In this document: positions 23,583 to 34,833 of the stretch, piece by piece
Position numbering within the stretch: the first letter of the stretch is position 1
Layout of the letters: every line of letters starts with the position of its first letter
Assembly (NCBI GenBank): GCA_034401135.1
Contig: JAWZSP010000001.1
Coordinates: 496,001 to 560,000, forward strand
Source: Volutella citrinella
Taxonomy: Eukaryota > Ascomycota > Sordariomycetes > Hypocreales > Nectriaceae
Length of the DNA: 64,000 nt
Direction of reading: 5' to 3'
Translations under genes and position numbers: made by a program
Notes under the pieces: model-generated
Seen by the model: the letters and a program-made list of their open reading frames with translations, nothing else
What the model was told of the DNA's origin: nothing
Databases searched by the model: none

Positions 23583-26300
23583 TTACTCGAGCGCGGCCGG
23601 CGGATCGATACGGGGCCGGAATACTAACTCGTTCTCAAACTTTACCTCGTCGACTTTATACCCCACGTTGCTATTTACGCGTCTTTCGTCCCGCTCCTTC
23701 TTTTCAGTCGCCGTTACAGAATTTAGATGTGCCATGAGGCTGACTGAGGCATTGAGCGTATAGAGAATGAACTTGACTGGCGCTTTCTGTATTCTCTTCA
23801 CGGAGACAATTCGACTGCTTTGCTGGAAAAGGAGAAGGGTGAGCATGGCAGCAATCGTGAGAATCATAAAGATGATGATCCCAGCGGATACCCATGTGCA
23901 GACCACGTACGCTTCCCAGGTGTTAGCTTTGTTGAAGGGAACGTTGGCCAGCGTAAGCGGCAAGAAGTCGCTGAGGATGCAGCTGAAGCTGATGCCGGAA
24001 GCCAGAAGACGGAAATGCCTGAGGCTTGCAACGGCATGCCAATACGGGTTTGACGCGTACGGTAGGGCGATGGACTTGGAGGCCAGGCTGGGCCCGTGGC
24101 TGAGTTCAATGTACGGTGCAAACAGGAGGTATCCTATCAAAAATCAGTAAGATGACCTCACAAAAGAATTGAAGAGAATTAACGAACTTGTGAAGATGCT
24201 GACCCATATGAAGTTAATCAGGACACCGACGATGGAAAACGTGAACCTTGGTCCAAAAGACTGGCTGCTGAGGAATCGACCTAAGGCTTGATTGTCGGGC
24301 GTGAGTCTGTAGTAAATTATGATGGCCCCAAGAACCGCCAGAGCCAGTCCAAATGCGAACAACATGGCCGTGGCTTTGACTGGGAACGGCGGAGAAATAT
24401 CCCGTCGATCTCTATGTTGCCGAATCACAGGCCACGCCGATGGCTGGCTGCCTTGTGCAAAACCAGTTTCGTGTTGGGACGCATCAGTTGCGGCCGCAGC
24501 AATGATGCCAAAGACGGGCTGTTTCGTATTCTCGTCCGTGTGATGGCCATACTGCAACTTCGTCTGTGAAAACTGGCGGGCTTCGCTCCTCTGCCGCCAC
24601 TGCCACAATTTTGGTGTCTTTGGGTAGGATGCGAACAACTCGAGGAACCCAGGAGAACGGGAAAGGCTGGCGATTCCGAGGATGCTTCTCGGGTCTGAGT
24701 TTAGGCCGGTCGACCAGCGGCTGAGAACTGCCAGCATGCCAAGAGCAAGGGATATATTCAAAACCAGCAAAGCTTCCAGGACGCGAGTCACGACAGAGGA
24801 GACGACCACCACTGGCGAGCACTCGTTGTTGCTTGTCTCCGAGCATAACCCCTTGAGCTTGATCTTCCACCCCTCGGCGGCAAGCGGCGCAACGGCTGCG
24901 GTGGTGTACGTCATGACCCAGCAGATTGCAGGCAGCGGTGCCAGAAGAGAACCCACGCCGTTATACTGTCGCAGAAACGAAGACATGCGGGTCCCTCCCG
25001 GCCTCGCCAGCTGGTTGAAGGGCTCTAGAGAGGAGGCGTGAATGGCCAAGATCTTCCACGGTATGCCGAAAAGGGCGGCCACAAGAGGTGCTAGGACGGT
25101 GCCGATGAAGAAGCTCGCCTTGACAACCTCGTGGCTGTCGTCGAGGAACTTGCTGGGTGGAGGGGCAGTTGGGGGTTGAATGCAGGTTGGGAGCAGAACC
25201 TGGTGGTCTCCAGAGTAACAGCTGGTGCTGACTTGACCCCGGCGGGTTGTCGAGAGCCCTAGCGACTTTTTGGTAGTTGTTCCATGATTTCTTTAACGGC
25301 ATGTTAGCTGTGTAGAATTGGGAGACATCTACATGAACTCACTGCGTTGTCATGTACGAGACACTATCCCCCACAACATCGCACGTCATGGAGAAGTTCC
25401 TATCGGCAACGGTAATGGCGCGCTTGAGTGTGATTTCTGAGACCATTACCTTTGTCGGGCCTGCTATGGGTGTACTCTTGACCTTCCAAGAGTCGCTGCT
25501 CTTGGGCAGCACGTGGCACGAAATCTCAACGAGGATGATCATGGTTGCCATCAAGCCGATGAGAATGGCGATGATTCTGCGTCTTAGAATCGCTGGTTTG
25601 AAAGCCTCCCTCTGTACATGCGGCTTGAAGCGCAGAATTATTGACACTGCAATGGATGTGACGAGAGAGATGAGGAGCGGCAGAAACGCTAACCCTAACC
25701 CTAGCTTATATTGGATCGAGAGAACAGGAAGAGCGAGGTTATCTGCCGATGCACCGGCCGTTGCGAGCGCGAGCCCGGGTGTCAATGGATGCGTCTCGAG
25801 CAGAGAAAAGTCTGAAGAGGCCCAGCGAATCTGGATCGCCTTCCGAGACATTACCAGGTCCGCAGAGAATCCCGAAAATGTGAGATTGGTGACGGCAGTC
25901 ATGGCCAGCGAGACGCAAGCGCCTTCACCACAGCCGAGGCCGACGGCCGAACTCAGTCCACTGAGTGACAATGTCAGATAGCTCGACTTTTCCCTAGTTC
26001 ATTTTCCATGCCGCAGACGCACCTGGGGCAGCAATACATTGCCGTCTCGTCGGCCGCAACCTCTGGCCCGTAGCCCGACACGGGCCGAGTGTACGCTGCG
26101 GTCCATCCGTCGGGACATATTGCTGGAGAGTAATAGCCCTGTTTGAACTGGCAGGTTGATGAGTCGCGCGGCTTGAGCCATGTGTCCGTGAGGGATGAGC
26201 AATTCGAAGGGAAGGTGTATACGTTTAACAACGAGCCATCAGGTTTCCATCCATTATGCCGAGAATCCGTGGATGTGGAGGTGACAGGGGCGCCACCCAT
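23583..26300 (-). CDS. DUF3433-family polytopic membrane protein
   Basis: This large membrane protein has no assigned function. Minus-strand exons are 26300-26023, 25960-25343, 25290-24188 and 24133-23583, giving 849 aa in a continuous frame. The N-terminus is an ectodomain of the fungal type with GYYSPAICPDGWTAAY and a CCP motif. After AIQIRWASSD and ETHPLTPG comes a TM segment (about residues 181-205), then a second (about 225-247). The C-terminal half matches DUF3433: ASFFIGTVLAPLVAALFGIPW, SLEPFNQLARPGG and PLAAEGW, with at least five more hydrophobic segments. The intron ending at 25291 uses a weak TTAAAG acceptor, but only this joins the two halves in frame. Without it the locus would be two genes, one lacking a start. 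Location at the plasma or an inner membrane is unknown. Confidence 0.83.
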
Positions 26301-27061
26301 GATATTCTGTTGAGAACGGTGATTTTATTTCAGATTATATGCAGGCTGGATGCATTTTTTAACGGAGATGGTTTGGGTCGGATCAGAGGCGGCTGCATTC
26401 TACTATCTATATGGAAAAGCCGGCGCAGGGTCTAGATGTCAATAGTCAGCCCTCCTGCAGGGTGCCGTTGCGGCTGAGGCTCTAGCGGGCGGCCTGGGGG
26501 CGCTACCATGGTACCGATCGGTCCCGTCCAGAGTGCTGTGATGCGATCTACTCAGGTGGGTGTGGTTCAATGGTGAGTGAGTACAGCAACATGTTGCAAG
26601 GTGGGATTGGTCAAATAATGCATTGGGGGATGGGTCCGTAATAAAGGCGACATGATGCTTCATTGAAGTTCAGCTACGACGCCGGCCCTACCATCGTCAG
26701 CCTTAAGGACGGTGATGATTGAGTTTCGACCATTGGTTTGACCATGGCCGATAACCCTCAACCCGCCATATCCCAACACTGCTAGGCGCATTCGAGTCGC
26801 AACTGATGGACAGACCACTGTCAAATTGGTGCATCACAAACACATCAGCTCCATGGATAGCGAGCGCCACGCTGAAACCCAGCGCCTGTTGAGCCCTGCA
26901 CCTTGCCACATGGTCTGTTCTCGACCATTTGTCAGCCACACCCACACGCTCGGAGATAACGCGACTCGTCCCGTCTAATAGCCTAGCATCTATGGGTCTC
27001 GGCCCACCATCGTCTGCCTAGTTTCTCCCCCGCATGCACAAATGCTGGGTGAGCGAACTGC
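26301..27061. other. Divergent intergenic promoter region
   Basis: This spacer lies between the leftward DUF3433 gene and the rightward bZIP-like gene. I see no coding exon in it. Confidence 0.5.
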
Positions 27062-28075
27062 ATGGATTCTGCCTCCTCTGGTACCCTGTCAAACGACACT
27101 ACGATGAAGGACCAGGAAAATCCAGGTGCTTTGGTGCACACAAGCCCCAGTGAGGGCATTCACACCAAGGCCGTGGCGACTCAAGTTGCCAAATTCTCAA
27201 TCGACTTGCTGCCACGGGTGCTGGAAACCACCAACCCAGAGGAAGATTGGTCAGGGATCACGCAGCAGGCCAAGAGACGGAAGCTGCAGAACCGCCTAAA
27301 CCAACGCGCTCGACGCCAGAGACTCCGCCAGGGGCAATCGAGCTGTCAAGATGCCATGTTAAATCACGCAATCGCCGGGCCAGATCACATCCTGCACCAA
27401 GGACGAGAGATGATACTGTTTAGCAGCGCTGGATCCCCTGGATCCGCACCATCCGAGCAACTGACCGAGTGCCAACTGATGAATCGGGCGTGGATGGAAT
27501 CGTTCGCCCAACAGGCCCTCCGAAGCTATCAGTTCGGAACGCCGAATCTCATCCACTTGGCAGACACGGTCCGCTCCAACGTCTTCTTCGCGCTCGCCCG
27601 TAACGTGCAGCTTCTCGGCTTCGACAACGGCTGGCTGACGTACGACGCCATATCGCCCTTTAACAAGCTTGGTCCGCTGCCAACGTGGGAGCGAAACAGA
27701 TCGGATTACCCCGATAACCTGCACCCGACAATGCTCCAAATGTCCGTGGAGCACCACCCGTGGATAGACCTGTTTCCGTGCCCCAAGATGCGGGACAACT
27801 TCCTTGGCGCTGTGCTGCTGAACGGCGAGGATTCGTTCGACGAGGATGCACTTTGCGTTGATGTGGTGGATGCCGGGGCGAGATCACAGCACGACGACGG
27901 GGTCTCAGCCGTCATTTCGTGGTCGGAGTCATGGTCGCCGGGCGGGTGGGAAGTGACGGAGATGTTCTTGATCAAATGGGGCTGGCTTCTTGACGGCTGC
28001 GTTGAGCTGCAGGAGGGGACGAATAGATGGCGACGGCAACGTGGACTCGCGCCACTGAGATTTCCAGGATGTTAA
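27062..28075 (+). CDS. bZIP-like regulator with DUF3425 domain
   Basis: This is a single-exon gene of 337 aa. It looks like a nuclear transcription factor of the fungus-specific bZIP/DUF3425 group. Residues about 60-92 hold EEDWSGITQQAKRRKLQNRLNQRARRQR, the usual EDW-G-(D/Q)xxxRRxxQNRLNQRAxRxR basic region. No leucine heptads follow it; the sequence turns at once into a Gln/Ser-rich linker. The C-terminal DUF3425 domain is recognisable by LLGFDNGWLTYDAISPF, LHPTMLQMSVEHHPWIDLFPCPKMRDN and a late WSPGGWEVTEMFLIKWGWLLDGC. The last block suits the family end, so the stop at 28073 is probably genuine. Target genes are not indicated. Without a zipper, dimerisation may use another surface. Confidence 0.88.
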   Translation: MDSASSGTLSNDTTMKDQENPGALVHTSPSEGIHTKAVATQVAKFSIDLLPRVLETTNPEEDWSGITQQAKRRKLQNRLNQRARRQRLRQGQSSCQDAMLNHAIAGPDHILHQGREMILFSSAGSPGSAPSEQLTECQLMNRAWMESFAQQALRSYQFGTPNLIHLADTVRSNVFFALARNVQLLGFDNGWLTYDAISPFNKLGPLPTWERNRSDYPDNLHPTMLQMSVEHHPWIDLFPCPKMRDNFLGAVLLNGEDSFDEDALCVDVVDAGARSQHDDGVSAVISWSESWSPGGWEVTEMFLIKWGWLLDGCVELQEGTNRWRRQRGLAPLRFPGC

Positions 28076-28439
28076 GTGTACTATGTATAGTGTAATTTTC
28101 AAGCACCAGCGGTGTGTGTAATACTTGGTACATGATCAATCGTGGCGTGTCTGATGGGCATTCTTCGAGGCGCATTTCAGTGTCTGTGTTGTTACAGTCC
28201 CTGTGGCTGTGCACATGCAAAGGATAAGGGGTGCATGAGACAGAAAAACATGATTGGTAGCCTCACTTTGGCTTGAGGCGAGGTGACGGAGGCTGAAATT
28301 ACAAAACCAGGCTGGCGACCTGATGACTTGTCCAGCCCAACGTCCCCGCTTTCTTCATGTCGCATCTCTTCCCATATCAACCACCGCCTGTCGCGACCCA
28401 AAGCTGTTCTGCGTCTCCAGAATATCTACCGGCCTCAGA
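28076..28439. other. Intergenic
   Basis: Short spacer between two genes on the same strand. I see no gene, and no clear TATA box. Confidence 0.5.
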
Positions 28440-31205
28440 ATGGAGCCTGTCTCCGCCATTGCGAGCGGCATCGCATTTGGGCAGGGGATCGCTGCAACGA
28501 GGCATGTGGTAAGGGTGATCAAGCAAGTGCCTGGAATTCCAGCCGAGTTTGTTGCTTTTGAAAAAGAGGTAGCCCATTGGTTTCAACGATCATGGCTTGG
28601 ATTTCGAGACTGATACTATACACACAGCTTCAGATGTTAAGGATGATTGCTGAGCACGCCTTGGGACGAGCAGCCTCGAGCCCCTTGCTCCATGCTGCAA
28701 TAGGAAGCCTTCAACAACTCGTATCAGAGTATGAAGTCTTGCGCGAGAAATGCGTCCGAGAGTCGGACGAAGCAGAGACATGCCCTAGGCCCAAGAAAAA
28801 GAGATGGATAATGGAAACTGGCACCATGGAAAAGCTCGAAAGAAAGGCGATAACTATCAAGCTCAACCTTACTCTGGCGGTAATCCTTGGTCAACAATGC
28901 GCAGCGCAGTTTGAGTAAGAAAGCGCAATGAACTATTGCGTTCGGAGATGGCTAACGCACCTCCTTAGCACAAAAAAACTCGAAGCCTCTATGAACGGGC
29001 TGATGTTGCAAATGGAGCGCAGCCAACATGAACAGTCTACTTCTCATGATGAACCACCCACAGAGGTTCTCGAAACTGTGGATGAACCGACAGAGTGTGA
29101 CGAGCCAGACCTCGATGATACCGAGAGCAACGCCAACCTACAAATCGTCATGGAGCGCCACACCATCACCAGCGAAGGCGAAAACATTCAACAGACTGCA
29201 ATTGGCCTACCGGCTCCAGCTGTGGCAGCGATGCGTCGCATTGGTTTGGAGCCAATGACCTGGAGTGGGTGCCCGCAGTCGTGCGGATGCCGATGCCACT
29301 TCTACCGCGCAGACTACCAGACGAGCAAGCTTCTGCACCCAATCTTGGGAAGCTGGAGACTTGCCGTCAGAGAAGGGGTGTGTAGCATTGACAAGTGCAA
29401 AGCCCAGATTGGAGGTGGTGTTCGGTTCGGCTTCGTCCCCCCTACATGGCTTCAGACCGCTACGAGTGCTTGGACACGGTCACTACGCCCACGGCGAGTA
29501 ATAGGAGCTGATGAAGATGTGTGGAGTATTATGGATAAGCCCCGGAAAACAATTCTACATTTTATGGAGTCAGAATTCTTTTACTTTCCAGAAGATGGCA
29601 CGCCCAAGAATGACTCCTTGACAGAGGTGAGCAAAACACCAACCGGATATAACACCCGTCCGCTGACCGATGGTCCCAGTGCGCGATAGATGAGAAAGCT
29701 TGGGACTTTTTAGATCTGTTGCTGAACACAGTCTGGAAGAACATACTGCCTCGCCAGAGATTGCCGAGGTGAGTGATTGCACAGGCACCTGGTTGCGGGG
29801 ACGAGGAGGAGCCTTTTGGGCACTCGCGGAGCTTTACTAACTTGTGATGCAAAGACGAGTGTTTTTTGCAGCATGTGAAGCGCTAGAATACGGATCCTTA
29901 GATGATCGAGCAGAGGCACTGATGGACTTGGCCAAGTCATATGTCGACGACTGTGATGAGTACAGGCAGACTGCATTGCACGATGCAGTTTCAATGGGCG
30001 ACGTTAAACTCATTGAACAAGCCCTGCGGAATGATCCATGGTCCTTGGACAAGCTGAACCATACCGGCTATGCCGCCATCCATATTGCTGCCATGAAAAA
30101 CGACATGGACGCCTTAGACGTCTTACTGCGCAGTGGCGCCGATATAGACCAGCAAGACTCTGACGGCCAGACGCCACTAATGGTCGCCGTCGGAATTGAT
30201 TGCGAAAAGTTTGTGAAGCGGCTGCTTCAAGGATCAGAAGAGCGTCGTCCCGCAAGACTAGAGCTGCAAAATACTTGGGGGCGGACTGCCCTGCACCTTG
30301 CAGCGAGATATGCCTCTCCAGACGTGGTCACATCCCTGCTCAGAGCTGGGGCGTCACCAAGCGCCCGTGGCGCTGATGGAGGGACATGTTTACATTGCCT
30401 GGCATTTTCTAATCAACCTGAAGCGGAGCTGGTAGGGAAAATACAGCTTCTCACCTGCCACAAACGCAGCCCTGGTTTAGAAGCTCGGGACTCATACGGA
30501 AGAACACTCTTGATCAGTGCCCTATGGGAAAACAACATCCCTCTTCTGCGTGGCTTAGTCCGTTATGGCGCTTCTTTCCACGCAATTGACGGCCAGTCGA
30601 GGACAATATTACACATGGCGGCGCTTTTTGGCAACCAAGCTACCCTCCAATTTCTCATCGACCAACGAATCCAAGGCATCAATACTGAGCACCTTGATAA
30701 CGATAGTGACACTGCTCTAGGCTGCTTCGCCTGGGCAATGTACACGCCATCCTGGCGGATCAGGTCTTTCAGGAGACCGGATGCAATAGAGAAGCTCTTG
30801 TTTAAGCAGCTCTACTGCCAAATGCGGACCGATAATCTACAATCCATGGTTGAGTCACTGGAGCATCTGCAACAGGCGATAGCAGAGCAGGACGTGTCTG
30901 GCTCTTTGGACCTCCTAGGACCCATCACACGGCAGGCAGAAGACTGGGACCAAGATGATCTGATGCACAAGTTGTGGGATGCTCAATCATACATTGGCAG
31001 AGGTGAATGGGATGAGACAGCCGGAATTGTCTCCTCGGCGATTGCTCAGTTGCGGGCAGAAATGGACATGGACCCGTTTGACCGCATCTCACGATATGAT
31101 CCGCGCTATACATCAGAGGATGAAGACGACGATGAAGACGACGATGAAGAGGATGAAGATAACGACGAAGAGGATGAAGACAACGACGAAGACGATGAAG
31201 GATGA
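28440..31205 (+). CDS. Ankyrin-repeat protein with STAND-like N-terminal domain
   Basis: Exons are 28440-28568, 28628-28914, 28969-29626, 29680-29768 and 29855-31205, joined in frame to give 837 aa. The first 150 residues (MEPVSAIASGIAFGQGIAA... with a helical region) resemble the helical N-terminal domain found on fungal STAND/NLR proteins. An acidic linker and a Cys-containing segment (WSGCPQSCGCRCHF) follow. No NACHT or NB-ARC P-loop is visible. Ankyrin repeats start near residue 385: YRQTALHDAVSMGDVKLIEQAL, GYAAIHIAAMKNDMDALDVLLRSGADI, GQTPLMVAV, GRTALHLAARYASPDVVTSLLRAGA and further degenerate copies. The protein ends in an extremely acidic Asp/Glu tail (31116-31202). Role is unknown; related architectures act in heterokaryon incompatibility or signalling. 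Confidence 0.85.
31116..31202 (+). repeat. GAT/GAA/GAC acidic codon microsatellite
   Basis: A run of GAT, GAA, GAC, GAG and AAC codons encodes about 29 nearly consecutive acidic residues at the C-terminus of the ankyrin protein. The repeat is imperfect and in frame, so its length may vary between strains. Confidence 0.85.
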
Positions 31206-31610
31206 ACCATGAACCGAGGCTGATCTTATGCAATGCATCGACAGTAATGATCAAAAGTGAGCTTGGTCGGAGGCGTGTCTAGCAGCTCCAAGACGACTTG
31301 GTCCGGACGATGGATGCTGGCAAGCTGGGCTTTTTTGGACGAACAAGGTCTCAACCTGCCCCTGCATATTGCCTAGTACGGAAAGGATGACTTCATTGAT
31401 TCTAGCTCTCTGCATTTAGTTAATTCTTCTAACAAGTGAGCAATCATTTTGGAAGCCAAACTCTGACACGCGTCAACGGCTGCCTGCCACTGGCAGATTG
31501 ACATGACCCCGCGCGCCCTGTGGCATCAGTACCTCCCACATCTACAGCTCCACAGCCCAAACCATAATACACCATCACCATCACCCCAGTCCATCACTCC
31601 AACCATCGCC
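31206..31610. other. Intergenic
   Basis: Promoter and leader of the ubiquitin hydrolase gene. An in-frame upstream ATG at 31503 would add a Pro/His/Ser-rich leader unlike the family, so this stretch is treated as 5' UTR. A CACCATCACCATCACC run lies at about 31570-31586. Confidence 0.5.
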
Positions 31611-32372
31611 ATGCCTGCTGACGGTGTCTGGTTCTCGCCCGAGGGCAAAAAGACAGTCATCCCGCTCGAGAACAACCCCGATGTCTTCACCACCCTGATC
31701 CGCGACCTAGGCGTCTCCGACAAAGTCAGCTTCCACGACGTCTACAGCCTCGACGAGCCCGATCTCCTGGCAATGATCCCGCGCCCGGCGCTCTCCCTCA
31801 TATTCATCTCTCCGGCGCCCATGTACTACGCCTTCCGCGGCGAGGAGGGCGTCGCCACCAACGTCAGCGCCGACAAGCTGACCTACGACAAGAGCGGCGC
31901 CGACGAGCCCATCGTGTGGTTCAAGCAGACCATCGGCAACGCATGCGGCCTCATCGCCCTGCTGCACTCGGTGGCGAACGGGGAGGCCCGGCCGTTTGTC
32001 AACAAGGGCTCGTTCCTCGAAGACCTGCTCGACGAGGCGGCGCCGCTCAAACCAGAGGCCAGAGCCAAGCTACTATATGACAGCGAGCAGCTAGAGGAGG
32101 CGCACATGCGAGCCGCTCGGCTGGGCGACTCATCTACACCGCAGGCTGTGGAGCGCTGCGGGTACCACTTCATCGCGTTCACAAAGGGCACGGATGGACG
32201 CATGTGGGAGCTGGAGGGGAGCTCGGACGGACCCATCGATCGCGGCCTGCTGCCGGATGGAGCCGACATGTTGAGTGACGAGGCACTGGACAGGGGTATC
32301 CGCAAGTATTTGCAGCATGCGAATGGGAACGTCGAGTTTAGCATCATCGCGCTGGCCAAGGAGACGAGCTAG
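31611..32372 (+). CDS. Ubiquitin carboxyl-terminal hydrolase, UCH family
   Basis: This cysteine protease releases small adducts from the ubiquitin C-terminus (peptidase family C12, like yeast Yuh1). It is a single exon of 253 aa starting at 31611, just after a CCATCGCC context; this matches the family's start before the first beta strand. Visible are the VIPLENNPDVF start, FHDVYSLDEPDLLAMIPRP, IVWFKQTIGNACGLIALLHS with the catalytic Cys112, and CGYHFIAF with His186. The third catalytic position normally reads ELDG. Here it reads MWELEGSSDGPIDRG, so Glu202 stands where Asp is usual. Length and order are those of short UCH enzymes without a C-terminal extension. Likely cytosolic. Confidence 0.93.
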   Translation: MPADGVWFSPEGKKTVIPLENNPDVFTTLIRDLGVSDKVSFHDVYSLDEPDLLAMIPRPALSLIFISPAPMYYAFRGEEGVATNVSADKLTYDKSGADEPIVWFKQTIGNACGLIALLHSVANGEARPFVNKGSFLEDLLDEAAPLKPEARAKLLYDSEQLEEAHMRAARLGDSSTPQAVERCGYHFIAFTKGTDGRMWELEGSSDGPIDRGLLPDGADMLSDEALDRGIRKYLQHANGNVEFSIIALAKETS

Positions 32373-33167
32373 AGGGGAGACGGTACAGGGAACGGGTATC
32401 GTCGCATCAGTGGGACGACAGGGTTGGCTCGCAGATTATGGTCTATTGGGGAAATTGGGGAGCCGATCCTTGAAACTTTTTGCTTGTAGAATTGAACGAT
32501 AGAGCAAGAGCGCCGCAGCTCCTTCGAGGTCATGTAATTTCATCAACATGATCACTACCCTTTACAGGCGCTGAGGCGGCCACTACAACCGTCAAGTGGC
32601 ATTGTAACACGGGTTCATCGTCGCGAAGCAACGTCAAGGGATAGCATACGGAGTACAGCGAAAGGATCCTCAAACTTACGAGAGATGCAGATCTGGGCCC
32701 CCTGGCCCATGACATTTGAGTTCAAGGGTCCCGTCCCAAGTGGTTCGTTTCAGACAGCCCTACCGGGATGGCGAGAAATGTTGACGAAAAGCAACACGCA
32801 AGAGTACGGCGCGGGGCTATTTGCGTAGGTTTCAGGGCAAATCCAGGGTCGGAGCGAAAAACAGGCGGGCCGGTGCCAGGGTGGCAGGCCTGGAATTTCC
32901 TTTGTCGGCTGATGCCATCTGAACCAAGCATGGGGGCGACCAACACGACAAACGGCGTCGCTCGATCCTTGCCGATACGACAACCAACCGGGACAGCTCC
33001 AGTAATTCCGTAGGAGCATTTCAGCGACAGGGACCGAACCAACAAGTGTTGAGTCTGCCCCTATCAACCCTTTACGGGGCACAATTGACTATATGGAGAA
33101 ATAAATAGCTGGGCGATCCCAGCCGCCGCTCCACGATCGATGCCCCTCGTAGCCGCCCTCCGCCACC
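32373..33167. other. Intergenic with glycosyltransferase promoter
   Basis: I see no coding exon. A TATA-like AAATAAATAG at 33099-33108 lies about 60 nt before the next start codon. Confidence 0.5.
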
Positions 33168-34833
33168 ATGTTGTCCAAATCTCAGATCTGCATCGCCGTG
33201 CTGGCCATCCTTCTCGGCGGATGGTACGTGCAGAAGCCGGAACCAGCCCCTCCGCTGGTCATCGGTCGCAACAACACGGCCCTCTTCGTCAGCGAAGGCA
33301 TCTCCGGCCTGGCCAACACGCTGATAGCCACCGCCTACGCACTCGCAAAGGAACACCCCGAAGTCGAGGTGCACTACGCCGCCTTCCCCCGGCTAGCAGG
33401 CGACATCAAGCGCATCTCAGACGCCGCCGTCGCCGCCAATCCAGCCGCCAAGCCCATCGTCTGGCACCCGCTGCCGGGCAACGACCTCGGTTTCTACTTC
33501 GTCAAGAGCTGGGGCAACATCTCGGGCTTCATCTCGGGGCCGGGCGTCAGGGGCGTGGAGCGTGGCCTTCGCAACTTTGAGCTGCTGGTCTCGCCGCGGG
33601 AGGTCGACGAGCATTTTGCGCTGTACGAGCACGTCACCAGCCTCATCGAGGAGATTGACCCGGCTGTGGTCGCTCTGGATCCGTTTTTTCGTCCTGGCGT
33701 CGAAGCGACGTTTGATGCCAATCGCAAGCATGCCATCATCGCCCCGAATGGCTTCGACTTGATGGCGCACAAGCAGCCCTGGCTCGCCTCGCTGTGGAAA
33801 TACCCCGAGTGAGATAGCTTCTAACAGATCAACATCGTGAATTAGACAAAGACGCTAATCTTGCATCAGGGTCGGGTCGGGATTGAAGTATCCAATGCCG
33901 TTGACCGACATCCCCGAGAGCCTGCACATGTTCTACCACAAGATCAAGTGCCTCGTGTTCTCGCCGCGGCTCAATGAGCGAAAGAAGGCCCTAGTAGCCA
34001 AGGGCATCAAGACTCCTCTAGATATCATCAACATGCACCATCCGGGCGCCCCTTGGCTCACGAGCTCGTTTGTCGAGGGCACTCTTCCAATGATGGTCAT
34101 GCCCGAGGACGTCGTGCCATGCGGCCCAATCTTCCTGGATCTCGCGCCCGCCGAAGAGCAAGACGCCGAACTCACGCAGTGGCTTTCACAGGCGCCAACC
34201 GTGCTGGTGAATCTCGGCACGCTGTTCAAGTTCGAGGAGCACAAGGCCCGGATCATGGCCAAGGCGCTGGTGCCAGCGCTGGAGAAGACGGGAGCCCAGG
34301 TTCTGTGGAAGCTCAAGAAGCTGGGAAATTATGATAATTCTTTCCTGGAGCCTCTGCAGGAGTACATCAAGAGCGGGCGTCTTCGCATCGAGAGCTGGAT
34401 CAAGGCGGACCCGACGTCGGTGCTCATGACGGGCCACATCACAGCCCTTGTGCATCACGCTGGATCCAATGGCTTCCATGAGGCCATGTAGTAAGTTTTA
34501 ATTCACCATTCCATGCGCCTATAGTGAGATTTTGATACTGACTTCATCAACAGCGCCGGAGTTCCTCAAGTCCTTCTGCCGCAGTGGCTCGACACGTACA
34601 ACGTGGCGACGACGGCTGAGTACCTGGGCATTGGCACATGGCCTGGTCAAGAACTGGCGCCCGATTGGCATGCTGAGGCGATCGGCAAGGCCATTATGCA
34701 GTCGCTAGAGAGCGAAGAGATGCGACAGAAGGCAAAGGCCCTGGGCGAGATTGCCCGCACGTACGGGGGTAAAAAGGTAGCAGCTAATGTCCTCGCTGGA
34801 ATAGCCACTGAGGGAAGGGCACCAGAGGCGTGA
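33168..34833 (+). CDS. Membrane-anchored UDP-glycosyltransferase (GT1-like)
   Basis: This enzyme probably transfers a sugar from a UDP donor to a small acceptor. Exons are 33168-33808, 33870-34490 and 34554-34833, giving 513 aa. Residues 6-22 (QICIAVLAILLGGWYVQ) form an N-terminal membrane anchor or uncleaved signal. The N-terminal half has SGLANTLIATAYALAKEHPEV in the place of the acceptor-side loop. The C-terminal half shows PTVLVNLGTLFKFEE and the donor signature [33 protein letters not shown], interrupted by intron 2. The signature His, Gly and Gln/Asp-type residues are in place. Sterol, glycolipid or secondary-metabolite acceptors are all possible. Neighbours give no clue. Confidence 0.88.

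Noticed and set aside
25684..25706. Telomere-like CTAACCCTAACCCTAG
   Set aside because: It is only about two and a half units and lies inside a coding exon, where it encodes a Leu-Gly stretch of a transmembrane segment in the DUF3433 protein.
25974..26300. Separate small gene ending at 25974
   Set aside because: A 62-nt intron with branch point and CAG acceptor joins it in frame to the next exon and completes the CCPSG block expected of the ectodomain.
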